A stretch of DNA of 64,000 bases from Symsagittifera roscoffensis (taxonomy: Eukaryota > Xenacoelomorpha > Acoela > Convolutidae). Numbering within the stretch: position 1 is the first letter of the stretch; the number at the start of each line of letters is the position of its first letter. Both the position numbers and the translations under genes were made by a program. The stretch covers positions 28,520,995 to 28,584,994 of the forward strand of contig NC_087067.1 of assembly GCF_963678635.1 (NCBI RefSeq), in the 5' to 3' direction. This document shows positions 30,318 through 42,388 of the stretch, piece by piece. Below the pieces are notes generated by a model. The model saw only the letters and a program-made list of their open reading frames with translations. It had not been told where the DNA came from and searched no databases.

Positions 30318-32480
30318 AGTTCCTGCTGTATAAGCATCGTCTTTGAATTTATAATTTAGTGTTTGGGGCTCCTCGTAAAGATCCGGTTGTGAAGCTAGTT
30401 GCACTGCCGATGCCTGTTTGTTGTGTTTTATTAAAAATGAGAACTCAAAGCTCCGATGCTTCATTATCAGGTGTCCAGGCTCTGAAAAATTGTTCGAGAA
30501 TTTATTGTTTTGAACTGATGAAATGGGTGGATTTGAACTAAGATAAGAGCTTCTCCCGTGAAACTTTTTAAGATGGGCGAGGGGAGGAAACTCGGTTCAT
30601 AGTGGTGCCATTTTTCAGCTAATCAAAATCTGGTATATAACACGCAATGCAAAGGAAATCGAATATTAAAAATAAAAGGTGTGCAAAATTTTCTGAAGTT
30701 TGAAATAAGTTTTGTTGTTCTGTTAAGTGATCTTTAACTTTTTTCTCCTCCCCCTCCTCCACATGATATTAATTATATGATGTAACGAACAATTTTACAA
30801 CGTTAACTAAGAAATTTAAACACTTTCATAGCTTATTAAAACTGTTTGCAATTTTTTAACGGTTGTTTAACTGTAAGTAAACATCCTCAAAGTCAAAGTA
30901 AGAAATGAGCAAAAAGGAAATCCACCTGATCCTGGTGTGCGATACGTAACTAAACCATGATATTTACAGAAACCAAAGCAAAATTACTGAAGCCAGTCTT
31001 GGAATAAGGGCGGATTTGAATTATAAGCAAGTAGCAGGCTAATTTGTCGGCGCTCCAACAGAGAGGGGGGGGGGGGTACCTACACAGGGCTGCTCCAGAG
31101 CCTAATCCCAAAACCACATAGCCGCTCCAGACACAATTTATCGGTGCTCCAGGCCCTAATTACAAAACCACATAGGGGCTCCAAACAAATTTTCAAACCA
31201 CAGGGGCACTCCAAATAGGAAAATACAACCACATGTATCATATCCTAAGTGTTAAGAAAAGATTATTCTATAAAAAAAACAATGCTGTTGTGATATAAAG
31301 TAAAAAGGTAGTAGTAGAAATTTCAATTGGCATATAAATGTTAGAGTGAATATCCTCTGATTGTTTTTAAATCACGTTAGTATAAACATTTCAGCGTAGC
31401 TGTTAAAGAAAGAAGTTAACCACATAAGCGATTTTTGCAGTAAAAACAATTTTATAAAATGCAAAACAGCTTAATTTAAAAGTAGCCAAACAGTTTAGCA
31501 TTGGTAATCAGGCTTTTTATTTGAAAGTTTTCTTCGTTTGCACACTATTTCCGGGGACGAATTCATATCACTAGAGTCACTTTCTTCAACTGTTATACTT
31601 TCAGTAGCTTCAGATATTATAAAAGGGTTCTTTGCGCGCTGTCCTCGAAAATCATTTGACGTACATGCCTCAATTCTTCGGAATTGTACTGAGGCTGGTT
31701 AAAGCCTTGATCCGGTATTACAAAATCGAGCATGCTTTTTTCAATTGACGAAAAGGAAGATTGAGTGCTTATTTCACTTTCAGTTTACTTTAAAAAGTTA
31801 TCTATAACCTCAAAGAATCATTTATCTTCGGAAATCTTGAATTGACCAAAAGGAAGAGTTGAGACTGCATCGAAGAGCAGAAAGCGATTCCCATCGAAAG
31901 GTGAGAGTGCAATTGTGTTAGTTATAACAGTCTGTGTCTCATGTTTTTTCGCTTTTATCGTATAATTGTTCAAACGCAGCGTCTTTTTATCAAACAGGCC
32001 TTCATTGATTCGGGCATGATATAGTTTTCTTTGCGAGAACTTTGTAATTCCTTTTGCTGAAACTTTTTGATTCAGATCTAAACAAGACAGCTATTATTAA
32101 TAGTGGTTACTCAAATCATTCTGGTGTTTTTTTGCGGGAGCTTTATAAACAAATCTTTCAAAGCGGGAACTAGACAAGAAACAAAAACAAAAAACAATCA
32201 ACTCAACCTTGTCCAGTATTGAGTATTGAAATATTATATTGGCTAACCAAAGTATTCGGGTGTTTTTTGGAGAGCTTAAAAAAATAAATCTTTTTTATTA
32301 AAAAAAAACGAGAACTAGACAAGAAAATTTTATACTTAACAAGCAATCGACTCACTCTTGTCCAGTATGGCGTAGAATTTTAGCTCCAGGGCGACAATTT
32401 CCTCCACAATTTTCCCTACCATCTCGTCTTTCATTTTCAAAACGACTTTTTTGTTTTTCTCACAAAAGAGCGGGTAGTAG
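30318..32480. repeat. Tandem duplication, unit 2
   Basis: This is the second copy of the preceding unit. Its right edge (about 32480) continues into the rest of the polymerase gene, so this copy is the one contiguous with the Polinton. A frame at 30276-30464 is a chimera, reading the duplicated 5' end of the 280-aa frame and then polymerase sequence across the join. Confidence 0.95.
31037..31304 (+). repeat. Polinton left terminal segment, copy 2
   Basis: This is the duplicate of the 28871 segment, directly joined to the intact polymerase side. Its G run (31065-31076) is 12 bases, against 19 in copy 1. By position it is the original inner terminus. Confidence 0.8.
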
Positions 32481-35400
32481 AGGGGTAGTAGGAAAAATCG
32501 AAGTCTGGTTGAGAAAATTTGAAATCTTCATATATGTCGTCGGTTTTCACGGCATATAAAAAATATCGGTGTCGCTGTATAGTAATTCTACTTCGAGGTT
32601 TGGTTTCGTTTTTGTGAATGAAACTCGAGCATATACTTCTTTGTGAGGTCCAAAATTACTGCGCCCACCATGCTTGGCTTAGTCCATTTCACGCTTGAAA
32701 CTGATATCGTTTGTGGCAATTATATCATAGATTATTTGGATCAAATTAGCACGAATTCATATTGCAACGATTTCAATTTGCGCTTAGATGTTTTTTCTGG
32801 AAGCTCCTTTGAGGTTGTTACACTTTTAATTTTCTTACTTTTTAGCATGGATACCATATTTTTCCGAATGAGTTCACTTGGTTTTTGTGAAAGTCCTGCT
32901 GGAACTTGTTTACTGGATTTTTCTGAGTTCGGTATTGAGCTGAAGAAAAGAAGCCGACCATTTTGCTTGCTTAAATTGTGGCACTAGATGAATTTGTTTG
33001 ACTTCTATGCCAAGCTGAACATATAGAATGAGGGTCAAGTAGTGGAGAACAAAGTTGTGCTTCGGGTTAAGGGTCTGCATCAGCTTTGATATTTTGGGAA
33101 GTGTTTTAACGTTCAGTCGGGCAAGCATTTCGATTTGATTCGTGCTGAGCATATCCATTGTAACTACTTCCTTCGTAGGAGCGATGGAAAAATCTCCGGC
33201 TAGTCATCAGTAATTATAGCAAAAGGTTTTCAACTATCACAAAACTTTTAGTGGAACGGGATAATTCTCCATAATTCCCCCGTAAAGGTTATTCGCATCA
33301 ATGTTAATTATGAAGCTTGATGTTCGCTTTCCAATTTTTCTTGTTATATGCAGATGACATGCTACCACGAATCAACTTTTCTGTTATATCCAAGTGCTCG
33401 CGCTCTGTTATTAGTCTCAAACCCGACCTACACACTTTTAAGAACGCGTCGCCAGCAAGATTACTCGCGGTTAGTGAAAGGAGCAGTCCAGTCCATACGT
33501 TTCCTGATAAACGGTTCTGAACTGTTCAAACACACATGCTAAAAAGAGAACATCTGAGGCTAAATATATGTCATGGTATTCTCCTACGTTTTTCCATCTT
33601 ATCTGATGAAAAACTTTCATCGCATGGTTGTATTCCATTTTGCCAACGCTGACTTCTTGCCCTTGTAAACTGTTTATCCGCAATCTTCTTGCTGGCAATT
33701 TTGTTTCTTTAAATTTCTCAAAGCTGCTCACGTATGAATACGGGTCTTAGCACTTTTTTTTAAGGAGATCTGTTTGCTTTTGTGGGTAACCCCTTGATGC
33801 AAATTGTGTTGTCATCAGCTGAAATCCGTCTGTTGGTAGATTTTAAATTAGCTGACTCAATGAAAAAAGCATAATTTTTTATGAATCAATGAACCAAAAA
33901 ATCTCATAGAGTTATCTTTTTTCCTGTGTTTCTCCTCAATGTCTTCTATTCAAACCGACATAGTCATCGAAATATATTTTTTATTAGTGTGAACTACTGA
34001 AAGCTGGTTTTTCATGTTCGTATTGTGAAGGGCTTTTAAAACAACATGCATTTCGTAGCTAGACAAACTGTGAGCTACTACCGGAGTGAAGTTAGGCGTT
34101 CTGCCTGCTAGATTACGGTCCTGATGCGCCCAACCTAGAAAGTTGTCAGTAACGTGGCAGTGGTCGACTACCATCATGGATTCTTCAGCGAACTGTGCCT
34201 CAGAAATCCAACAAGTGTGTGCCGCTTCTCTCGGAGGTTAGGGTTGTCCTACAAAGGTGAATGATTTACGTTTGTCATTGTAGATCTCCCTCGCTAATGA
34301 TTCCAATGGTTTTATCAACTTCTTCATAGAGTCTGGTCCTCTACACATTTTGTACTTGATTGGAGTTTAGGTGCCATGCTCAACTACAACTAGTCCATAG
34401 CTGCCTGGTTTATGGAACTCCACTGTTGTGGTATGTGAAAGAGCTGAATTACAAGCAGGTTCCGGAACAGGGCAAATATTGATTCCAGATCGAAGTAGAT
34501 TAAACTCGGGGCAAACCATCTTGCCATCAAACTCTTAAAAGTTTCTTGGATTTTTGGATTTTGGCATCTTTTTAGTTAGTGTTTCCGTAATATAACACAT
34601 TTCTTGATGATTTTTGATGATTTCGTTTGACGTGCAAATATGAATATCTTTTCTTCATATTTCTTTTCGTTCGCTGAATGACTGTTTTTGCACAAATATC
34701 ACCATCTTACAGAGGTCTTCGATGAGGACATAATGGTAGTTGTCGTCACTGTTTACCAGCAACAGAAGTTCTACCGCAAAGTTACAGTCGAAATTTTTAG
34801 ACACGTGAACGGGTGCTAGCTTGTTGTCCTCGTATCTAAACCAAAAAAAATGACGTTCTCCGAAAGCTAATTATTTCACCGGATTCTACTTGGCCTCGTA
34901 TAAAGCATTGTGGACAACGTATATGAGTTTTTCTATTTGAAGATTTTTTTGAATTATCTTAATGGAAAACGTTGATTTGTTTATTGTTGACCCGCTTAAA
35001 CCGCTCATTATCAAACAAGCTTATAGGCATCTCTTAGACATCGTTGATCTGCACCAGATTTGGTTGTAGTTTTTGATCGTATTGCTGATCTGTGCCTTTT
35101 CCGTCATCTTTGTTCCGTCTCGTAAAATGGCGTCTTTTTGGGTTGCGCGCCTTATGCTTCGTAGTAACAATACAGGAATCAGTTATGATCTGATGTGTTG
35201 TGGACATTTACCACATTTCTCTGTTGCTTCATCAAATTCGGCGGCAGTGGTATATACGAGCCTGCTCTGATTGGGAAAGTTTTCATCTATCACCCTTCCA
35301 CTTCCCTGAGAAACAAACATTGTAATTGTGTTAACCACTTGGTCAACCATTTCGCTAACAGTATTGTCGGCTACCCCTCCGAAGTACAAATTCTACATGG

Positions 35401-35655
35401 CCGTGTTGACAAATATTGTAGTCTTATGAGACTGGTTGTCTTCCTCCACAAACATCACAAGCCCAATTTCGCCTTGTATCTGAAATTGGTGAGGTCCGTT
35501 CTGAACATGATCAGAAATCAGCTGGTTAATTACTTCTTTCTTATTCATAATTAGGCTAAGCATGTCTAATTCTTCTTTTTCAATTACAAGTTCAAACTTT
35601 TTCAGCTTTCAGTCAAAAGCACTCTGTTGAAGTGTAGCAGAGATTTCGCCTTCGA
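31500..35655 (-). pseudogene. polB: Polinton-type family B DNA polymerase, broken
   Basis: Segments match a protein-primed family B polymerase. From N to C (high to low coordinate) there is a QGSG-containing N-region (35183-35389), then an endonuclease-VII/HNH-like VVDHCHVTDNFLGWAHQDRN (34170). Next come exonuclease-region text (LSSYEMHVVLKAL), a central GEYHDIYLASDVLFLACVFE (33540) and motif A (DANNLYGGIM, about 33280). A thumb-side segment NFVLHYLTLILYVQLGIEVK (33050), motif C (YSDTDIF, 32565-32580) and the C-terminal end near 31500-32120 follow. The enzyme would copy the element from a protein primer. Many stops and frame changes separate these blocks, so it is inactive. No restored protein is given. 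Confidence 0.92.
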
Positions 35656-35753
35656 TATTATTTCTACGCTTAGGCTCGCACGCTTTGTAGACCATGCTCC
35701 TGTTGCATATTTGTTTGGTAAACATGGTAGGAAAAGAAAAGAGTGTTATAGAT

Positions 35754-37232
35754 CTCGATTATATGTTCCCTGCCAATGTGTTATCGCGTATGCACCTGTG
35801 TTTCGAATGAACCTCGACATTCGCTGCAATTAGTGCGACGCATTTCTTTTGTTGCCCCAATTCCATGCACTCTAAGCATATATTTTCTCTAGTTTTTTTT
35901 ACTCGTCATCTGCACACCATATTCATCGCATATTACTGTTTTCTCCCGTTTTGTCGCTTTCTCTGATATCATGTTCGGGTATAACCACTCCAGAACGTCC
36001 GTGAATGTATCAACTTCACTGGCTTTGCAATCGTTCTCCAGCCACGCGATCACCATTGGGTGTACTTTTGCTGTTTTTTTAATAATCAGATAAGTTTCTG
36101 TTCGGTTTTCAAAAAATTCAAATATGCTACAGAGATCCTGAAAGTCTTCAATGTAAAAACATTTTAATCGAGCGAATCGCTTGTTTATACGTATTGTCAT
36201 ATCTCCTCTGAACAACAAATACAACCGTTTGCGGAGCAAAATGAGTTCAAAAGTGATTTGCGAAAATTTATGTTTCTGAATTATTATTTTCCGAAGTTTA
36301 TATTTAAACAAACTCAATAAATTTGTAACGATGGTTTCTGGGCTTGTTTATCTGAAATGTGATAAAACCCATCAACCAATTTAACTACCTCTTTGAACAT
36401 GTTGTATTTATCAGCTATCTCGATTATATGTTCTGTGGCAATGTGTTCTCGCGCATGTACTTGTGTTTTGAATGACCCTCGACATTCGCTGCAATTAGTG
36501 CGAGGCATTTCTTTTGTTGCCCGAATTCCATGCACTCTGAGCATATATTTTCTCTAGTTTTTTTTACTCGTTAAATGCACACCACATTCATCGCAGATTA
36601 CTTTTTTTCCCGTTTTGTTGCTTTCTCTGACATCAAGTTTGGTTATCACCAGTCCAGAACGTCCGTGAATGTATCAACTTCACTGATTTTGCAATCGTTA
36701 TTCAGCCACGCGATAACCATTGGGTGTACTTTTGCTGTTTTCTTAAAAACCAGGGAAGTTTCTGTTCGGTTGTCAAAAAATTCAAATTTGCTACAGAGAT
36801 CCTGAAAGTCTTCAGTGTAAAAATATTTTATTCGAGCGAATTGCTTGTTTATACGTATTGTCATATCTCCTGTGAACAACAAATACGAGCAGTTTGAGGA
36901 GCAAAATGAGGTCAAAAGTGATTTCCGAAGTTTGATGTCTCTGATTTCTTTGTCCGAAATTAATATTTAAGAAAACTCAATAAATTTGTAACGATGGTTT
37001 ATGGGCTTGTTTATCTGAAAGGTGATAAAATCCATCAACCAGTTTAACTACCTCTTGAAACGTGTTGTATTTATCAGCTATCTCGACTATGTGTTCTGTG
37101 GCATGGTGTTCTCGCGCATATACCAGTGTTTCGAATGACTCTCGACATTCGCTGCAAAAAGTGCGAGGCATTCCATTTGTTTATCTGAAATGTGATCAAA
37201 TCCATCAACCAGTTTAACTACCTCTTTGAACG
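35754..37232 (-). repeat. Tandemly repeated zinc-finger module at polymerase N-terminus
   Basis: Two full units of about 664 bp (35754-36418 and 36419-37081) and two partial ones (37082-37172 and 37173-37232) repeat the same coding segment. Each full unit encodes a conserved block (MVIAWL, then DTFTDVL) and a CDE(C/Y)GV...TSKKN segment. A second finger, CSECRGSFKTQVHAREH, continues to IATEH (C-x2-C-x12-H-x4-H). In both units an in-frame TAG follows KKN (35889-35891 and 36554-36556). In the 36419 unit the first finger has C-x2-C, but in the 35754 unit the second Cys is Tyr. The module may be the N-terminal finger region of the polymerase or a separate DNA-binding protein. Confidence 0.75.
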
Positions 37233-38381
37233 ATACACAAAGATTTATATACAAAGATAAAGTAGACTTAGAGCCCAATTCATGAGTGTTATTTACATTC
37301 TCCTATTGCTGGGCAAGCCATTAGCCTAGCTTATTTTTTATTTTTCATTTATTTTTTAAACTGAGGTGTAAAAAATCTTCAAAAATTGATATGAAAACCT
37401 GAAAAAACCAAAAAAAAGTGGAAAAAACTCTATTTCTTTTTCCTCAAACGGTTTAATAAAGTTTCCAATCGATCAGACGAGAGTAATAACCCATTGAGAT
37501 ATACCTTTGAGAAGCTCCAAAGATGTTTTTTTTGAAAAAAATTTTCCCTTTGGTGTCTAAATCGTGAATCGACATGAAAATTGAAATTTTGTATTATCCA
37601 GCAACCTACCGGAACCAGAATGAAGGGATTTTTATGGCTTAACAACCTTACGGATCATTTCGTAGCATAGTACCAGTGCATTTTGTGCTTAGGAACAACT
37701 CCTTCAACTTAAACTTTTGATTTTTCGATTTTTGGTTTATATATATATATATATATATGTATAATATAATAAAAATAATATGTATAATATAAATGAATCA
37801 AAATTTTTTTATAACTTAACTGAAGCAAAACGAATGATTTGGATAGAACAATAGGATTGCAGCGTCAAGGTTTTTAGTTTCGAAAAAACATTTTGCTCTC
37901 TTTTTTTGAAGAAAAAAAATGTTTTTTTTGAAACTTTCATATTTTCCAAAAATAAGATTTTGACTAATTCAAGGTTCTGAACCAGAAAGTTTTTGATCTG
38001 ATAAAGGTAGACGCTTGCTTAGTAATGTGGACTACTTCTGTTCTCTTATGATAGGGCAAGCCATTAGATTATTATTTTTTCACCTGGATTATTGGTAGAA
38101 TGAGAAATGACTTGTGAATTTGGGTTAAAAAGAAAAATCACAAAACTTACAAAATTGAAATTACCCTAAATTTTTGTTTCCAATGCTTAGCTATGAATTG
38201 GTGTTTTGTCATTCTAGTAAGCAAAGGGGTCCTTGGAACTAATCTAGACAATTCATTCTAACTAGATTAGAGAAGAGGAGATTATATACAAACAGAAACC
38301 AAACTGATTTGATAAGAAAAAGAAAGGAACACATCAAATTAAAATAAGCTCCGTATCTTCAATAAATCAAAACATGAGTTT
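37233..38381. other. AT-rich DNA with a (TA)n microsatellite
   Basis: No gene is supported. A (TA)n run lies at 37739-37758. A/T homopolymers fill 37370-37950. The minus frame 37430-37645 is weakly biased and has no recognisable domain. Confidence 0.5.
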
Positions 38382-39030
38382 TTAAAAATTTTCTTGAAAT
38401 TTATTGAACAAAACTTTACGCTCCTTGGGCGCATAGCAAACTGCTATTAGCGGCGTATCTGGAATGCTTTCGCGAGCAGCTGTTTCAGCATCAACGTAGG
38501 AGGGCTGTGACGCAGATCTGATCGGTGTTGTTATTGTTGTCACGTCCGCAGTTGACTCTGGAGGAAATGAGTTTGACATAGTTGACTCGGTGTCCCAGTA
38601 GCATGCACGCTCTGCCAAGCCACTGAAGTACTCTTCCTGGTTTTTATGAAAGAGAATCGTCTCGCAATCATAGCGAAAAAGAATTTTTCGAGGTGATTGC
38701 TTGAGATATCCGGGGTCGTTGATGTCAGTCTTGTCCAAAGCAGGATTGGATTCGGTCTCTGTGGTGCTTTAAAAATTTTTTTTTCCTGCTCTGACGCAGA
38801 GTGATGATCTGGTCGAGTAAATAATTGGGAAGCATCATGTGGCTTTTAGTAGTCCAATCGCGATACTCCTGGTCTGAGGGTCGACAAGCCAAATCGTTGA
38901 ATGGAGAGGGCATTATCTCCCGTTCTTGCTGCACAATGACGATCGTTTCTCTCATGTAGGTTTGGTAGGTTATTGTTTGCTCAGTTTCCGATGTCTAAAT
39001 TACTTGCAGAGGATTCATCATGATTACAAT
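38382..39030 (-). pseudogene. Unrecognised Polinton-internal gene, one frame change
   Basis: Two frames overlap at 38725-38738. The upstream one (38725-38955) reads MRETIVIVQQEREIMPSPFN and is open back to a TAG at about 38996. The downstream one (38382-38738) reads MDKTDINDPGYLKQSPRKIL, then an ERACYWD segment, a Thr/Ser/Pro-rich middle and CYAPKERKVLF at the end. One frame change would join them; each ends soon after the other begins. The family is unknown. Its position between the polymerase and capsid genes matches an accessory Polinton gene. Confidence 0.5.
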
Positions 39031-39850
39031 TTGAATTTTGTCATTCTTTTGGAGCGGAGTATCAACTGAGTTGTTTGAAAGAGATTGAGAAAAGGAAAAT
39101 TAGTAGCATATAAATTTGAAAAAGGTATAGGGGTATTTGAGTGGTAGTTGTGGTTGTGGGTGGTCTAAAGGTGAGCCCTAAAGCTTTTAATCTGTTTTGT
39201 AGTGGTGGTAGGAAGATGTTGACAAGGTGGATATACTTAAGATCGATATATTTTTAAATATATCCCCAGGATAAAATGACAATAAAATCTGGACTTCAAA
39301 CACAAAGTTGGTGTACCTACAAGCAAACCAAAATCATGAGTTATGTGTTAATTAGGTTTTGTCAAACAAAAAAGAATCAATGTAATAAAACTTTTATCGT
39401 CTCATAAACTTCTAACCGCAGAACTAGTGAATTGTTCCTTATTAGACCCGGAGGTTTTTGTTATCGATAAACGTAACTTAAGCTAGATCAAAGCAAGCTA
39501 TTTCTATCTCTACTTCAAATAGAGTGCATGACGCCTTTTGTTTAATATGTCCCCGGACAAGGTGCTATAAAGGCATCTAATTCAAGTGAGTACAAGTATG
39601 CCGACATGTATTAATAACTGAGATTAATGGCCCATCCAGGGCTTGTCAGACAGAAATGAGAAATGCAGAAAACATTTTGCTATCCCATAAAACTCCAGCC
39701 GCAAGAATTAATTAAATTCTCTCGCTCTAGGCTGAAGTGGTGCCATAAAAAAAATCCACAGAGATTTTTTAATCTTCTATCCATTTCATTTTTCAATTTA
39801 CTCTCTCATAAAACAGTTTAACCAATATGTCACTACCGTGACCAACACCA
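39031..39850. other. Non-coding stretch within the Polinton
   Basis: No gene seen. It includes two AT-rich blocks and TGGTAGTTGTGGTTGTGG at about 39144. No promoter signal can be assigned. Confidence 0.45.
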
Positions 39851-40310
39851 CTATGTACTCGTCGCTCGAAAATATTACAGACTTCTACGATGATGTTCAA
39901 GATCTATATTCGGGGAAAAACGCATTGTACGAGTTGGAACGAAAATTTTTGACAAAACGGGTACATATATCAGAATGAAATTGTAAAAAAAGAATATGAT
40001 GTGTTTAAGTGTTATCAAGCAGTGACCTTGTCGACAAAAAAATTGATTGTTTGGCAGGCAATTAATCGAAAAGAGAAAACAGGTTAAGAAACAAACAGGT
40101 GAAAAGACTTCATCTTCTTCCTACTCCTCCTAATTCTCAACTGCAAATGGTAAACATTATAATATACGACACAGGTCAAAACGATCAGTCCTCCCGAAAA
40201 AAATTTGCTGAAAATGGTGATGAAAACAATGCGGATGATAAATACTCGATCAAAAAAAAGTATAGAGTTGCCTGAAACAGAAAAGAAACTTTTGAATAAT
40301 TTGTTTTAAC
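39851..40310 (+). pseudogene. Short plus-strand coding-like segment, unknown
   Basis: A plus-strand frame begins MYSSLENITDFYDDVQDLYS and then hits a stop (about 39976). Further coding-like pieces appear in other frames (KKEYDVFKCYQAVTLSTKK at 39995, then DDKYSI near 40250). The YSG-x-x-A-L-Y arrangement recalls the N-terminal region before the retroviral-like integrase core in Polintons, but no zinc-binding or DDE residues are visible. I leave it unnamed; integrase remnant is one possibility. Confidence 0.35.
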
Positions 40311-41449
40311 CACCAGAATGGTTGAAGCAATGTATGAGCAGTCGCCTGAATTTAAAAAATCAAAAAAAATTTAGGTTTTTTATTCTGATCAATTAACCCG
40401 ACGTCTCACATCTCCCACTAAACACAAATTTTGCAATTACAACCCACTCAACCCAAAACGAGTCATGCACACAATTGCTCGACGATGACCATCCCCACAT
40501 CCATGTTCTCATCGAATAAACAACAGGTTGTGTCGACGTGGTGAACATGATGACCTCAACCACTATCGTTGTACCTTGTCTGCACTCATCTTTCAAACTT
40601 CCAATTTTGTGTTGCAGTAACATTCCGCTATCGGGATTAAAAGTTACTGAAAACTACAAACATTCTATTAACAACTCAACTGACATTGGCGGTGCTCCAT
40701 TTGGGAGAAAAATGCCAGAAGTTTCTGTGCTTCACAAACTTGATCCATTCAAATTTAAACTGATTTGATCACCAATGTAATAATTAAACGCTTCATAAAT
40801 AGTTTGAATGGTGATAATGCCGCCGAGTTTTCTAAAATAAATGATATTGTTTTGAGTGAGTATGATCGTTTAGATATTGATTCAAATACTTTGAACCAAT
40901 TTTGAACTGATACTGAAAAAAAAATTTAAATTTTGAAAACGATTTTTAGAGCCTGCTATAACACCAAAGGCAAGTGTTCTGGCAAAAAAATAGATTGGAA
41001 AAAAATCCAATCATTTTAGAAAATCATCAGTATCTCCAATTTATAACATCATATGTTTAGCAAAGCGCATCATGTCATGGTCGTTTAGTTTGAAACCTAT
41101 AGAGAATTTGAATGAATTATATCATGAGCAACATGAAAACAATTAAGTCCACCCAAGACCGAGTTATCTTATTTGACTGGCCTGTTCATCAGTATTTGGT
41201 TTCCTTCATGAATAGAATATCTCATGTATTTGTAAACATGTGGATAATTGTGTAGTCCTTATTCAAGTAGATCCGCAAAAAAAGTTTGACCACCAGCTTG
41301 AGCGAACAGTAGCCAGTGAGTTGGATGCATTCACTGTCATAAAAGTATTGTTGCATTTCAAAATTGTACTAAATTCTAAGTTAGCTGGAAAAATGCCTCT
41401 AAATCGATGTTTCAAATGCTTGCACCGGTTAATTAGCTCAGTAATCTGT
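40311..41449. other. Degenerate Polinton interior, no assignable gene
   Basis: Short frames occur on both strands, such as plus 40538-40768 (ending KMPEVSVLHKLDPFKFKLI) with plus-strand coding-like text in another frame to about 40900, and minus 40393-40623. None is recognisable. By position this should hold the rest of the major capsid gene, but similarity is lost. Confidence 0.35.
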
Positions 41450-42000
41450 TGATTGTCCGTTTTCTTTTCCGATTCAATTCATTAGTGTGTTTTTAGCTAT
41501 TTTTCTATTGGAACGCAAGTAAACTGTTGATGCACGCTCTCCCATGACAAGTAACTCTACATTTTCCCGAAGCGTTGCATCAAAACTTCAGTTCTACTGA
41601 AATGGTGCAATTGATTAATTCAGGGACATAGTGCGTTCGGAAGATAATGATGAAAGTGGATTATTAACCGAATATGTACTGTATCGTTGCCCCACTTCTG
41701 TAGCACGAGTTTGCAATACACTATCAATATTTTGCACAATGCGTGCTACAATCTCCAAGCGAGTTCGTTGAAGATCGATAAAGTTGTTTCTATCTTCTAA
41801 AACTTCAAATTCGAGCCTGGAATCACCAGTTGATTAAGATGGACAAATTTTTGAGTGAATGCGTTTTCAAATGTAACGAGTAGAGGAGGCTTTTCAAATA
41901 AGTCTAATGAGCTGTCAGTTGCGTCAGTTGGTAATAAATAAGAAATCATTACGTACTTTGGTGAAAAAATTGGAGCGACTTCTCAGTGGAGTTCGTTTCT
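41450..42000 (-). pseudogene. Major capsid protein (double jelly-roll), N-terminal remnant
   Basis: Minus-strand frames begin MISYLLPTDATDSSLDLFEK and continue PLLVTFENAFTQKF. After a frame change there is SRLEFEVLEDRNNFIDLQRT with ARIVQNIDS. The order L-D-L-F-x-x-P-P, x-I/L-E-F-x-V and x-Y/F-I-D-L-x-x-T resembles the N-terminal part of the Polinton major capsid protein (PF04451-like or hexon-like jelly-roll fold). In an intact element this would form the capsid shell. Several stops and a frame change leave only the amino half visible, and the C-terminal half was not found. Confidence 0.65.
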
Positions 42001-42046
42001 TTGTTTTCTTTTTGTTGTTATTGTTGACTTCCTCATAAAGGACTTG

Positions 42047-42310
42047 CTACGTCCAGCTCCAACTTGTTTTTTGATTGTGATTTTTACTGTTTTTCAAGGA
42101 TTGTTTCGGCGATTTATTTCTGGTTGCTATATTCATTAACTTGGCTGCTGCTTGAACAAGTATTTCTTTTCCAATACGTTTTTCTGCTGGTAAAATGAAT
42201 TTCTTATTTAACGGAAGTGCTAGTCGTCCAATACCCATAGCCAAGCACCAAAACCACTATACCGCTGTCTGTAATGTCCTGTAAAAAGAGGCATGGTCGC
42301 TTGATTTAGA
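42047..42310 (-). pseudogene. Small Gly-rich virion protein remnant
   Basis: The 65-aa frame reads GIGRLALPLNKKFILPAEKR, then IGKEILVQAAAKL. Polintons usually carry a short protein with I-G-R-x-A-x-P and LP-x-x-K-R-I-G-K just upstream of the major capsid gene. The N-terminal piece (MPLFTGHYRQRYSGFGAW) is in a neighbouring frame at 42240-42310, so a frameshift is present. Its role is thought to be virion-associated or DNA-binding; that is by analogy. Confidence 0.6.
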
Positions 42311-42388
42311 TAGTACGCCTCCATAATCTTAATCGGAAAACCTTTGAAATTTTAAAGTCAAAACAACTTTTCCTTCTACTGCAATTGG

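Noticed and set aside
39851-40310. Polinton integrase
   Set aside because: Only a weak N-terminal resemblance was seen; no zinc-binding histidines or cysteines and no DDE residues, so it is not named as integrase.
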